Positions 36,061 through 47,610 of a stretch of 64,000 nucleotides of DNA are shown piece by piece (the first letter of the stretch is position 1; each line of letters opens with the position of its first letter). Made by a program: the position numbers and the translations under genes. Source of the DNA: Metellina segmentata. Lineage: Eukaryota; Arthropoda; Arachnida; Araneae; Tetragnathidae. The notes beneath the pieces are model-generated. The model worked only from the letters and a program-made list of their open reading frames with translations, was not told where the DNA came from and ran no database searches. The DNA is taken from NCBI GenBank assembly GCA_947359465.1, contig OX375873.1:94883478-94947477 (forward strand). Direction: 5' to 3'.

Positions 36061-37646
36061 ATTTCGGCCATCCAGACCAGGCCAGTTATGCTAACGAAGA
36101 GGCATCTTGTCATTTGCAAAACTAACCAGAGACCCGAGGCAACTACCAGGGAGTAAAATCTCCATTCTGCATGCATCAATTAATAGGAGTAGATAATTAC
36201 TATTGAACATTTCTATGATTCAGTTCACACAAAGAAGTAGAAGAAAGCAGCCATTGTGGGCGTACACGCAGCGACTCATTTGCATACCCTTATAGATTTG
36301 AGTCCATTTTTATTTATTATTTCGAGTATTTCGGCCATCCAGACCAGGCCAGTTATGCTAACGAAGAGGCATCTTGTCATATGCAAAACTAACCAGAGAC
36401 CCGAGGCAACTACCAGGGAGTAAAATCTCCATTCTGCATGCATCAATTAATAGGAGTAGATAATTACTATTGAACATTTCTATGATTCAGTTCACACAAA
36501 GAAGTAGAAGAAAGCAGCCATTGTGGGCGTACACGCAGCGACTCATTTGCATACCCTTATAGATTTGAGTCCATTTTTATTTATTATTTCGAGTATTTCG
36601 GCCATCCAGACCAGGCCAGTTATGCTAACGAAGAGGCATCTTGTCATTTGCAAAACTAACCAGAGACCCGAGGCAACTACCAGGGAGTAAAATCTCCATT
36701 CTGCATGCATCAATTAATAGGAGTAGATAATTACTATTGAACATTTCTATGATTCAGTTCACACAAAGAAGTAGAAGAAAGCAGCCATTGTGGGCGTACA
36801 CGCAGCGACTCATTTGCATACCCTTATAGATTTGAGTCCATTTTTATTTATTATTTCGAGTATTTCGGCCATCCAGACCAGGCCAGTTATGCTAACGAAG
36901 AGGCATCTTGTCATATGCAAAACTAACCAGAGACCCGAGGCAACTACCAGGGAGTAAAATCTCCATTCTGCATGCATCAATTAATAGGAGTAGATAATTA
37001 CTATTGAACATTTCTATGATTCAGTTCACACAAAGAAGTAGAAGAAAGCAGCCATTGTGGGCGTACACGCAGCGACTCATTTGCATACCCTTATAGATTT
37101 GAGTCCATTTTTATTTATTATTTCGAGTATTTCGGCCATCCAGACCAGGCCAGTTATGCTAACGAAGAGGCATCTTGTCATTTGCAAAACTAACCAGAGA
37201 CCCGAGGCAACTACCAGGGAGTAAAATCTCCATTCTGCATGCATCAATTAATAGGAGTAGATAATTACTATTGAACATTTCTATGATTCAGTTCACACAA
37301 AGAAGTAGAAGAAAGCAGCCATTGTGGGCGTACACGCAGCGACTCATTTGCATACCCTTATAGATTTGAGTCCATTTTTATTTATTATTTCGAGTATTTC
37401 GGCCATCCAGACCAGGCCAGTTATGCTAACGAAGAGGCATCTTGTCATATGCAAAACTAACCAGAGACCCGAGGCAACTACCAGGGAGTAAAATCTCCAT
37501 TCTGCATGCATCAATTAATAGGAGTAGATAATTACTATTGAACATTTCTATGATTCAGTTCACACAAAGAAGTAGAAGAAAGCAGCCATTGTGGGCGTAC
37601 ACGCAGCGACTCATTTGCATACCCTTATAGATTTGAGTCCATTTTT
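36061..37646. repeat. 267-bp satellite, six tandem copies (dimeric higher-order pattern)
   Basis: Monomers begin at 36061, 36328, 36595, 36862, 37129 and 37396, exactly 267 bp apart; the last ends a little early at about 37646. They are almost identical. A diagnostic base alternates strictly: copies 1, 3, 5 read GTCATTTGC and copies 2, 4, 6 read GTCATATGC, so the amplified unit is a 534-bp dimer, present three times. The first roughly 80 bp of each monomer matches the internal palindromic sequence of the local TTAA MITEs. Confidence 0.95.
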
Positions 37647-38190
37647 TGAGATGCGTGCCCATATAAAGAAACGAGTAACACGAAATTAAACACATTCTTT
37701 CCTAACGCCTTTCTGAGTTTTCGGCATTATTAACGATTTCGCGGTATTCATAAATCACTGGCAAATAAATATACGGAAAAAGGCGAGAATCGAAATGCGG
37801 GGGCAACCAACAGACAAATGATGTTCCCAGCTGATTCATTCTCTGCCTGACGGCGTATTATGCGTTCGCTTCACTCCAGGTGTAAATGAAGGCGGTTTTC
37901 GGGTTGCGGGAGCTTTTCCTCGCTTCATATTTCACGGGGCGAGGAATGCAAAACGCCTTCGTTTTTTCACAATCAATTTCGAAAATTGGAAAAAGAAAAA
38001 TTCCGCGAGAGATAAAGTGTTGCGTGAAATTAGTTTTGCAACTGTGGTATCCATTTTTTTTTAAAGTTTCTGATTGTAACGGTCAACTTTGGCACACTTT
38101 CAGACAGTTTTCTTTTTATGGAATTTTCTCTAGGTGTTTTATTTTAAGTTAAGCGTTTAGCAAATAAATTTTACATTGTTACCAGCCCAC
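37647..38190. other. no gene seen; mixed-composition stretch after the satellite
   Basis: An 88-codon + frame (37886-38152) has no recognised domain. The region is single-copy in the window. Confidence 0.5.
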
Positions 38191-38194
38191 ATAA

Positions 38195-38540
38195 CTCGGT
38201 AGGTCGTCTAACTGGTAAAGTGGTTATAGCATTTGTCACACAGTAGGACCTGGGTTTGAATCCCGTTTTATAGCCACATGGTTGGTTGGTTTTGAGATAT
38301 AATGGCACAAAGGCCAACTCGAATCATAGCCGCATGGATGCTGGTGTTTGCACTTGTTAAGTTGGTTGCTTGATTTGGGGTTCTATAGGTCAAGGGTCAT
38401 ATTTGGTCATGCTATGCCAGACACAAGGCATACAATATCAAGAAATAGACATACGCACACAATGAAAGTTTTTACGGACACACAAGAGAGAAATACACTC
38501 AGAAAGAAATGCACCTGACAAGAACCGAACCGAGGACAGT
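38195..38540 (+). mobile_element. SINE-like repeat family C with tRNA-like head
   Basis: GGTCGTCTAACTGGTAAAGTGG and a B-box-like GGGTTTGAATCCC (about 38250) precede a body with GGTTGGTTGGTTTT, GGTCATATTTGGTCATGCTA and AGAGAGAAATACACTCAGAA. Body fragments recur at about 25200-25300, 28790-28870, 41480-41560, 52500-52625, 54985-55110 and 62820-62960, some inverted. Repetition is seen; the SINE nature is inferred from the B box. Confidence 0.6.
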
Positions 38541-39327
38541 ACCTCGTAATTTTGAGCAATGACCTCGTAATGAAGTGGTCAAAAACTGTGTTGGACCCTC
38601 ACTAAAGTTATGAAATTTTGTTACATCAAAAGAATTTTGACAGTGAAACATTTACTCAAATTCTTAATAAATTAACTAGTCTAAGTACGAAATTACGGGA
38701 ATAGTGTAAACACATTCCGAATTCATGTTATGGTGTTGTGGACCACTCTAGGGAAACTATCTGTTTTCATCTATGAAAGTAATTCATGGTTTTTAGAACA
38801 AATTAAAATACAGATAGTAAGTTCCGTAATTGAAATAAAGTCCATGAAATCAAATACATAACTATGTAAAAAGAATAATAATTTTGTTAATCTGGACGAA
38901 AATATAAATTTTCTAAACGAAAACAGAATCGATGTAGCTAAATAGTGTACAAACGACGTAGCTGATAGTGGAGTTCGACATTTCTTGCATTTAATCCTTT
39001 AGGTTATAGTTATTTTACGGTATTCGCAAGACTGTCTTACATAAAATGGTTACATAAAAGAAAAAATTGAATTTTTTAAGCATTGCAGTCTAAAGACAGA
39101 ATTAATGAAAGCATTCACCTCCACACATATAGCGCTAGTAAATACGCCCATAACTTCATGAATTTAATTTTTATTTAGTGTAAATACTGCTAGTGTAATT
39201 GTAAAAATTGTTTTTATATTACATTTATTTAGCACACACAAACTATGACATTAGTGTCTATAGGCATGAGCAATATGTAACCATAATATAGACTGTGGTG
39301 AAAAATCAATTTGAAAATTGTAAAACT

Positions 39328-39515
39328 GGTAGGTAGGCAAGTTATTTTAATTAACGTCTCACTGGATCCACGCAACGGGATATTGGCAAAAGCGCGGGAT
39401 CAAACCCTAAGGGAAAGATCCGAGGAAAAGAGCACATAATTCTGACCCACGGTCAGATGACGAGGTCACACGAGGTGGTACCCCACTCTCCAAACTTCCG
39501 CACCACGCCAACATG
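39328..39515 (-). mobile_element. SINE family A, 3' half only
   Basis: The tail TTTTAATTAACGTCTCACTG and CCACGGTCAGATGACGAGGT are present; the tRNA-like head is missing. Confidence 0.7.
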
Positions 39516-39749
39516 AGATGAATCAACGGAAGATTGTCGTCTTCTGTCCTGTGGACCAATCAGAGGATGAATGTTCGTTTTCTCTCGGCAGACCAAAACA
39601 GTCTAAGGGTCATGCTACTGCTAGTTTGACACATGATCTTAACTTATTAGTCACGTAATTTTAACAACGATGGCTCCAAATAATAACAGTTCCTTAGTTT
39701 ACAATTGTTTTACATTTGAGGTTACGACAGAGTTGATATACACCAGTCC

Positions 39750-39975
39750 CCTTTGTACAGGTTGTTTCGACCGGATATCTCATTGATCAAGATCTTACCA
39801 ATTTTCCTATTGATAAGATATCACGTCATCTCGATACGTGGCCTATTTTTTCATTATGACCAAATGAAGATCTGGTCAGTTTTCTTCAATAGGCGATGTA
39901 TCTCGTCCATCAAGATCTGGTCAATTGAGCTAATGACGAAAGACTTCGTCAAGACAACCACCGGAGGGTTGAACT
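39750..39975. mobile_element. TTAA-type MITE, decayed
   Basis: The family core is recognised by GATCAAGATCTTACCAATTT, CTCGTCCATCAAGATCTGGT and the right end ACAACCACCGGAGGGTTGAA. The left end is damaged (GGTTGTTTCGACCGG). Confidence 0.65.
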
Positions 39976-40044
39976 GATTCACCATCCGGATCTTTCACTA
40001 GTATCTTTCTTACGGCACATCAGTTGAAAATTGCTGCTCTAGAG

Positions 40045-40668
40045 CAGGGGTTCCCAACCTTTTAGTAACTGCGTACCACTTGAAATTTTTAGAAGTTTTT
40101 GGCGTACCACCAGTCTTATATTTTTTTAGAAACAGTTATCTAATGTCCGAAAAGTGCCCAATGGCTTGTTTTTTTTTTAAAATACTAAGAAAGATTCATA
40201 TTTTACGATTAATGCATTTGTATTTCGTATTAATGATGTATTAATAAAGGAAAAAATAAAACGATTATTGAAAATTACAGTTTTATTTTTTACTCACAGG
40301 TCTAAAAACAAATAATTAGTACAAACTAAGCAAACAAAGATTAACATAATCAAAAATCAATTTTTAGAGCGAATCTTGTTTGTCTTTTATTGAAATATCA
40401 ATATCAAGAGCAATGGAGCTTAACTTCACTCTTAAGTCCTCTTTAACAGTTACTCTGTTTTTATATTTATTTTTTGTATACAAAAGTTCAGAACAACCAC
40501 TCTCACACAAGTAACTAGTAACAAATGGCGTAAGAAATAACTTAACGTAGTTGTTCAGATTAAAAAATCGAACAAACTTCGTAGAATACTTGGGTCGCTC
40601 GTATCATCCTTGCGTACCACCTGAAACGTTGCCGCGTATGTACGCGTACCACCGATTGGGAATCCCTA
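40045..40668. mobile_element. hAT-superfamily element with 8-bp target duplication
   Basis: The element starts CAGGGGTTCCCAACC and ends GATTGGGAATCCCTA (imperfect inverted ends). It is flanked by a perfect 8-bp direct repeat CTCTAGAG at 40037-40044 and 40669-40676. TIRs of this form and 8-bp duplications define hAT transposons. Subterminal GCGTACCAC(C) motifs are repeated near both ends, probable transposase-binding sites. At 624 bp it is non-autonomous, keeping only a piece of transposase. Confidence 0.92.
40364..40600 (-). pseudogene. C-terminal hAT transposase remnant (ZBED5/FAM200-like)
   Basis: The - strand frame contains LTPFVTSYLCESGCSELL, then KNKYKNRVTVKEDLRVKLSS and ends KDKQDSL-stop at 40364-40366. 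This matches the conserved C-terminal dimerisation (hAT-C) segment of transposases related to domesticated ZBED5/FAM200 proteins, where YLCE-GFS and K-KYRNRL-V-DLRL-LS are typical. No N-terminal BED finger or catalytic core is present. Confidence 0.75.
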
Positions 40669-40949
40669 CTCTAGAGGAAAGCAACAAAGCTAGCTATCAG
40701 TTGAGAAAGTTTTCAGCACCTCTAGCAGAATTCCTTGTACTAATATAAAGCACCAGAAGTTAAGGTCCAATTAGCACAGTTAAATTGGAAAAACGTGCGG
40801 TTTGCGTAATAACACGAGTGCACACTATGCAAAATGAGGTAAACATTAAACGACAATTCCTCAAAGGTGTCGTTAACTACTGGAGCATTTCTGGAGTAAA
40901 TGGCGTTTACACTCACGGAAAAATGATTATCCACATCGTGAACGAAGCT

Positions 40950-41475
40950 TTAAGAGGCGTGACCTCTACAAAACTATGTGGTACTTATGATGGTTATGTA
41001 AAATTACATCGTGATAGCTACAGTGTTGCAGTTAGAAGGACATTAGCACATTTCACACCTGTGCATGGTCCGGTATGTAATCCTTTTGGGGATTTTGTAC
41101 ACTGGAATAATTTTTGTCAGAAATGTGTATACCTAATTTTAATGGAGGCTCATAGGGGATCGGTGGGCATCTATCCCTTTCATATCTAGTCGTATAAAGT
41201 CGGTCTAATACCAAGCCAAATCTGGCAGACACCAAGACAAATCTGTCTGTCAAAGTATTGCGTGATCCCACTGCTGCCTCAATTTAATCCTCCTAGTGCT
41301 TGTCCTGGTTTGCGAGGTATCTCGTAACTTGCAAAACTGACCAGATCTGACGAGATATCTCGTCATTAGGAAAAAATTTATCTTGATCTTGTCATCATAT
41401 GAAAAATCCGTAATATCTTGATAATGATGTTATTTCGTCATTAGCAATATTGGCCAGATCTTGATGGAAGTGAAG
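40950..41475. repeat. segment paralogous to 10696-11240, with MITE from 41284
   Basis: This copy contains the right half of a 134-codon open frame (40785-41189). The same frame is broken in the 10.7-kb copy and shows no recognisable domain, so I treat it as repeat sequence. The MITE part begins TTAATCCTCCTAGTGC at 41284 and lacks its right end. Confidence 0.65.
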
Positions 41476-41689
41476 ACAAACATATAGCAGAGAACATCAA
41501 GCAATGTACATATATACGCAAGTAATTTAACCGACTCAGAAGAGAGAAATACACCCAGAATAATTTATAAGAATGAAACCTGTACCAACTAGTGATTCAT
41601 TCCACCTTTTAGTTTGGATCAAAGCCCCCTTATTTTTATAGGTTATATTTTAGATCACAGATTAACTTTTTCATTAAATAAAATTACTA

Positions 41690-43060
41690 AACGACAGCCA
41701 AAAATCATTCCCCAAGATTTCATCGAAACAAGTTTCACAAAAAAATACGAAAAATTAAGTTTCTCGGCCTTTTTTGATAGTAAAATTTTCATTTCCGTTC
41801 AACCCCGTGTTTTTAGGTAATCGTTTTAATTCTATTAGCTTTTTCATCGAAGGTACTCAATATGGCAGATGAAAAAATTCATTCCCCAAGATTTCACCAA
41901 AAGAAGTGACTCAAAACGAAACGGAATTAAAATTTCTCGATTTTCTTCGATTATGAAATTTTTATGTCTGTATATAACTCCCATATTTAAAGGTTTTCAT
42001 TCCGATTTGAACACATTTTACAATCAAATATTTAATGAAACTTTCCAAAAAACATTCTCTAAGATTTCATTAAATCAAGCTGCACAAACTAAAACGAAAT
42101 GTGAAATTTCACGAGTATAAAATTTGTATATCCGTAGGTAAGTGGTTGGTTCAACACAACGAGCTATAGACGACGGTACGGGAGTCATTCCGAAGGGAAA
42201 GACAACACCTCTTCATTTTGAACCAAGTTCAGATGACAAGGTCAACACCTGAGCTCATACCCGTAGAAAAACATCATGGTCTTTCATAATCGTTCAAATT
42301 CAACCAGCTTTTTCCATGAAGTAAAATTGTTTAACCATATCTCAAATAATCCTTTCCCAAGGTATTATCGGAACAAGTTACACGAAACAAAGCGAAAACT
42401 TAGCGAAATTTCTCGATTTGCAACGTTTATAAAGATTTCATACCCATATGTGATCCCCATGTTCTTTGATAACTGCTCAGATTTAATCACTTAAAGTTGT
42501 ATAAAGACAGCTAAAATATCATTCTTCAACATTTCATCGAAACAAGCTACACTACAGCAAAACAAAATTTTAATTTCCTCACTTCGATCAAAACATTTTT
42601 ATTCCCGTTGCCCATGTTCTTAGATAACCGTTCAGATTCGATCACTTAAAGTTGCATAAAGACAGCTAAAATATCATTCCTGAAGATTTCATCGAGACAA
42701 GCTACACAAAAGAAGCTGAAATGTTGAATTTATCGATTTTCATCGATTATAAAAATTTCATAACTGTAGAAAAGTTACTCCAAGGCAGATAAAAAAAAAT
42801 CATTCCTGAAGATTTCATCGAAGCGAGCTTCACAAAAGAAGCTGAAATGTTGAATTTATCAGTTTTCATCGATTATAAAACTTTCATAAGTTACTCCAAT
42901 GCAGCTAAAAAAATCATTCCTCGAGATTTCATGGAAATTAGATGCACAAAACAAAACGTTTGATTTCTCGACTTTGATCAAAAAATTTTCAAATCCAAAT
43001 AATGTTTCTCATCGGCGGCTCGAAAAATCCTTCCCAAGACTCCATCGAAGGAAGAAGCTC
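41690..43060. repeat. degenerate repeat series next to the KLF promoter
   Basis: A module beginning CATTCC(C/T)(C/G)AAGATTTCATCGAAACA and containing TTTATCGATTTTCATCGATT recurs at about 41704, 41880, 42050, 42355, 42520, 42678, 42808, 42916 and 43025. The spacing shrinks from about 175 to about 110 bp. Copies are diverged, so the array is old. It ends where the GC-rich promoter island begins. Confidence 0.75.
42133..42265 (-). mobile_element. SINE family A fragment inside the degenerate repeat series
   Basis: GACGACGGTACGGGAGTCAT and ACACCTGAGCTCATACCC belong to the 3' body; the fragment interrupts the 110-175-bp repeat series upstream of the KLF promoter. Confidence 0.65.
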
Positions 43061-43570
43061 CGCAATACGAAACGAAACTCCGAAGACAAAACAAACAAAA
43101 TCCGCACCGGCACAAGGGCGGCCTAACCACTACCGAAAAAACACTCATTCACTAACTCGGCCGGGAACCGAACAAAAAAGAAACAACCCGAAACCCGCGT
43201 GGAAAAGACGGGAGAAAAAAAAAAGGCCGCGGCGTGTCAAAAAAACTGCAAAAAGGAAGAAAATCGCTCCGTATTGCACGTGGAGTCCGCACACAATCCT
43301 TCAGAGAGAAGGCAGTCCCTAGCTCCGTCGCGTGCCATTGGCGAATCGCCCTGCGGCACACTTGATTGGCGGCGCGCGTCGGACCACCCTCTCTCCATGT
43401 AACGAGCGGACACCCCCCTCCTTTGACTTCTTCAGTTCATTTCGCCCCCCTCTCTCCTCGCTACAATTCGGTTCCGAAGTTCTCTTTTCCTCAATATTTG
43501 CCACTTGCTCCTTTCGCGGTGGAAGTCTGCGCGGCGACGGAGTTAGGCTTAGCTCGCTCTTGCCGCGTCC
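43030..43570 (+). promoter_or_regulatory. GC/CpG-rich promoter-like island of the KLF gene
   Basis: This stretch is conspicuously richer in G+C and CpG (many CG dinucleotides, pyrimidine tracts) than the AT-rich DNA on either side and ends at the first coding exon. It probably holds the transcription start and 5' UTR. An arthropod initiator-like TCAGTT occurs at 43432-43437, but there is no clear TATA box, so the start site is not fixed. Open frames in both directions here are likely by-products of low stop-codon density in GC-rich DNA. Confidence 0.55.
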
Positions 43571-43672
43571 ATGTCCGCGTGCGTGGCTGTCGAACCTACC
43601 GTCACGTCCCCTGAAGGTCTTCGGACGTACTACGGCACAGGCATGACCACCGAGATGGCCGACTTCCACGAT
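43571..43672 (+). CDS. dar1: KLF/Dar1-like gene, coding exon 1
   Basis: This is a 34-codon first coding exon beginning MSACVAVEPT and ending MADFHD, immediately followed by a GTAAGT donor at 43673. The frame is phase 0 and joins exactly to the phase-0 acceptor before the exon at 60016, giving the junction [15 protein letters not shown]. An in-frame TAG at 43550-43552 lies upstream, so 43571 is the first in-frame ATG of this exon. The start context is weak (T at -3), and the internal ATGs at codons 25 and 29 are alternatives. The exon lies in a GC/CpG-rich island, as expected for a housekeeping or developmental promoter. The exon is inferred from frame, donor and context; a transcript would settle it. 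Other 5' exons, or cassette exons inside the intron, cannot be excluded. Confidence 0.72.
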
Positions 43673-46587
43673 GTAAGTGACCACTTGCTTTTATTGTCCT
43701 TCAGCGGTTTTCAATTGAGGTTGGCAGGAGAGAATTTTCGCAGTTTCTGACAGTTAAAAACTTTAATGCACATCTATACTCGTTATTTAAAATTCAAGTG
43801 ACTATTAGTGAGATAGTTAAAATTATAGTTTTTGGTAGTTAAAAATTTTAATGCGTATAGCTATTACTCCTAGTTATTTTAAATTCAGTTGACTATTTGA
43901 GGAAAAACGTTTTTATTTCATTTTGTAAGGAATTTCTCAATTCACATTTAATAAGTATTCCGAAGGAAGACCATGAATTCAGGAATGATAAAAAAATATT
44001 TTTCCAATTTTCGATTAGCAGCGTTTTTCCAAGTGGATTGAAGTGACTTTAAAATGGGAAAAACTGCCAACACCAAAGAAACTGGAGAATTTAAGAAACA
44101 TAAAATCCTGTAAAAACTGAAAATACTATTTTTCATTCAGTTTCGCACACAATTTCTCGTTCCACATTTGATCAAAATTCTAAAAGAAAACCACGAATTC
44201 AAGAATAGTATAAATTACTTTTCCAATTATCGATTGGCATCATGTTTCCAAATGGATTGAAGTGGTTTTAAAGTGAGAAAAACTAGCAACACAAAATAGA
44301 AAGAAACACAAAATCTTGTGAAAAGAAAAACAAAATATGCTTCATGACAAAAATTGCAAAGATTAATAATTTGAAGTTAAAAGAATGCTCTAAATATTAA
44401 TATATGTAATGTTTTACTAAGTATTACTATATAATGGTTTATTAATTAGTCTCAGATCTAGAATTCAGCAAAATTTGCTATGTTATAGAAATTTCAAAGC
44501 CCATATATAAAATCTTATTCAAGATTCATCCTAGATTTTAGGGTTCTATATTTTTTTCGAGGTAAATTAATTTCTTTATGATTTATGCATCACTTTATTC
44601 TCTTCTACCAAACAGTAAATATAAATTCTTGATCATTGTCTTGTGATGACATAAAATCTTACTACATAGTCTGCCTCTTTAGCACGATGTAACCTGTCTT
44701 TTACACTTGACTAGCTATCGACGTACACAAATTAACATCGAAATCATCTCTGATTATTAACATTAATTTAATAAACGAAATAGGTTTTGATATTTCATGA
44801 ACAACTTTTAAATGTTAAACGTTAAAAAAGGTAAGTGAACAAGTCTCAAAACAGTTGCTCTTCCGGAATGCCTACATATAATTTTACGTTTAAAATGGGT
44901 ACCGGTGAAACCATTCTTTTAAACCTAAGCTTCTTCTATCTCTAGCTCTGATCTGTTCATTCTATTTAAATTTATATTTGAATGTAATAAAATATTAATG
45001 AGAGATCTACTTGAATGATAACGTTTCAGAATTATATATTCATCATTTCAATGGGAAAGAAATTTTGGTGTCTTTTGTGAAAAAGAATAATCTTTAGGAT
45101 CACATTTACAAAATCCTGCCAACAACAATTTGAAAAGCTGATATTATATTAATTTCACTGACTAAAAATGAAGAGTCAACTGCTATTTAAATTTTATAAC
45201 GGATTGTAGACAATATTTCCTAATGAGAAATGTGTACTAAACTTAACTTTTATACTATATACAAATGTTTAAATAGGTTTTTAACACTCAAATTTTAGTC
45301 TGGAGATGAGACGTATGAAGAAAATTCCGAACACGAAGAGCAAACCAATTAAATTTTAAAATTGTATTTTTTTCCCACAGGTTTTAGTTTCAAGTATGAT
45401 GTTTACACGCGTAAAAATTAAAATAAGTTTCTAATGTAAGCATGTGAAACAAAAACGGTTAATTTCATTATATTTAAAACATAATAGTTGTATGACTAAA
45501 GCACATAGTTGATTAAGAAGTTTGAATACAATAATTGACAGCTATGTAATTCATTTAAACATAAAACTTACCTGCTTTGTAAAATAAAAATAGTTTAAAA
45601 CTAATTCTTATTTGATAGTTTGTGACAATGGGCTTTCTACGAACGTTTTGAACAAAGGCATATAATTTTTTCCCCATTTTATGTAGTATCTAATCCTGTA
45701 AAATACCAATAATAGACTTATAAGACAATAAGGCTATCACGAATTCAGATTAGCATGTTTATCTAAAGAAATCTGATTATTATTAGTTCAAATATGTAAG
45801 TAATTGAGTACTTTATTGTTTCATTATTGTATGTTACCAAAAGTTAGCCGATTCGACCAAAAAAAAAAATACATCACATTACACATCCAGACTAAAATGT
45901 ATTTTAAACAACAGTTTCTAATCAAATCAAATCTACAAATTAAAAGTAGATTTTTCATCGTCTTCTTTCTCATTTATCTGAGCACTTTGAGAAAAATAAA
46001 AACGTAATTAAATTCCATGTCTCTATATTAATTGACAAGTACTTTAAAAAAATCTCCCATTTCGTATTATTACCATGAATTCCATTCTCCGAAAGTTATT
46101 TTTTATTGTGTTGATTCACTGCATATTACCAGTTACCAAAGCTATTTTAAATTAAAATGTAAGCAGTTCAATTATTGTTCCCCCTTCCCACCTAAAATTT
46201 TATATCCATTTTTTAGTTTCCAATATTTAATTTCAAATTCAATGAGGTCATGGTAATACATCCTCATTTTTCAAAAAGTATTTTTACATAATCTATTCAA
46301 TAAGCAAGCTACACATAACTTTAAAACAGCTGTTTAGAGTATCTATTACAATTTACACCTGTTGCTATAAGGTAAAAAAAATTGTATCACTGTCTAAAGA
46401 AACACACATATAAGGAGCACTTTACAATCATACGTGTCATCTTTTACCATCTCAATCGAGTTAGATTCGTTTCTTTTATGGTATTCGGGAATACTTCAAA
46501 ACTAGGTACACTTTTGGCTGGTGATACACAGGTTTATTCCTAGTATCATCTTTCAAAGAATACCGTCATCGAGAATTGCCTCTCTTA
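43673..46587. other. first part of KLF intron, no other feature
   Basis: AT-rich. Two diverged related segments near 43920-44130 and 44140-44340 share CGATT(A/G)GCA, CCAA(G/A)TGGATTGAAGTG and ACTG(C/A)CAACACCAAA-like blocks, an old local duplication. Confidence 0.5.
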
Positions 46588-46808
46588 TTAACCCTTCTGA
46601 TGGTTTTCTCGACGCGGTATCTCGTTATTAGCAAAACTAACCAGATTTTGACTGGCGAGGTACCTTGTCATTAACACAACCTGATCAGATCGTGATCTTG
46701 CTATCATAATGAAAATCTTGACACTATCTTGAAGATGAGATCTCGTCAGTAGCAAAATTGGCAGTCCTGATGGACGAGATATCTCGTTGAAACCACCTGG
46801 AGGGTTAA
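46588..46808. mobile_element. TTAA-type MITE, full length
   Basis: TTAACCCTTCTGATGG at 46588 and ACCACCTGGAGGGTTAA ending at 46808 form inverted ends with TTAA on both sides. The 221-bp span is close to the family's usual size. It lies in the KLF intron. Confidence 0.82.
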
Positions 46809-47039
46809 TATACGTCGTCGTGGTTGTTACTTATCCCTTGAGGCTTTAGCTTTGCACCTAGATCAAGTCCATAAGTCCGAACGTTTAAAAAGTATTCAAC
46901 ACTAGATCAGGACTTTCGTAGAAATCATCTCTTACCAGATCAACGCAAATGGCTTGGAGATGATGGCATTATTGGCCCATGGTAGAGAGATTAGAGTCGT
47001 TTCTGAGAGCATTCTGAAGCTATGATTTGTCTGAGTTTC

Positions 47040-47341
47040 ATAGCGCTCGGTTGGAAGAGTAACGAATTGGCAATCAGAAGGTTGCGAGTTCAAATCCAAC
47101 CAAAGACCGTTGCGTACAAAGGGTCTGGTGCACGTTAAATCTGTCGTAGCCTCAAATGTCTTCTTGTTGGCAAGATGGAAGTTTGAAGAGCGGGTTGCCA
47201 GCTCAGGTGTGACCTCGTCATCGGACCGCGGTTCAAAATTATGTGGTGCTGTCCGGATCTTTCCCTTCGGGTTTGGTCCCGAACCGTCGCCAATAGTGCG
47301 TTGTGTTGCTCCACCCTGCTGAAGTTAATTAAAAATTTACC
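47040..47341 (+). mobile_element. tRNA-derived SINE family A, full length
   Basis: The head GTTGGAAGAGTAACG and B box GAGTTCAAATCC are followed by AAAGACCGTTGCGTACA, AAATGTCTTC, TTCCCTTCGGGTTTGGTCCC and the tail GTTAATTAAAAATTTACC. It lies in the KLF intron, sense to the gene. Confidence 0.8.
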
Positions 47342-47509
47342 TTAGCTGAGTTCCATAAGCAGCTTAATTTCTTAAAATCAAATCTCGTGGTATCAGCTTT
47401 GTCAATCTTTGGAGACTCAACTACTATCCTGGTGGTTTATATTCACTTTGAAAACTGATTTAGAGTGTCAAGCCTCTGATGCAAAACCTTTTCCTGTTTA
47501 GACTTTCAT

Positions 47510-47610
47510 TCCCCGTAAAGCAATAGGGCAGTTTCGCTTCGATGATGTATCTGGCCATTAACAAAAGTGTCCCGATATTGATAGTCAAGATATCTCGTCA
47601 TTGTTGTTAA
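47510..47610. mobile_element. TTAA-type MITE remnant
   Basis: Only GATGATGTATCTGGCCATTA and GTCAAGATATCTCGTCATT recall the family core; ends are not recognisable. Confidence 0.4.

Noticed and set aside
36061..37646. CRISPR-like array
   Set aside because: Repeats are 267 bp with no unique spacers; this is a satellite in a eukaryotic genome.
40785..41189. 134-codon open frame
   Set aside because: Its right half is paralogous to 10696-10950, where the frame is broken, and no domain is recognisable; likely repeat sequence.
43319..43684. 121-codon - strand frame and two + strand frames over the KLF promoter island
   Set aside because: They overlap the better supported KLF exon 1 and result from GC-rich sequence; Arg/Ser/Pro-rich translations without domains.
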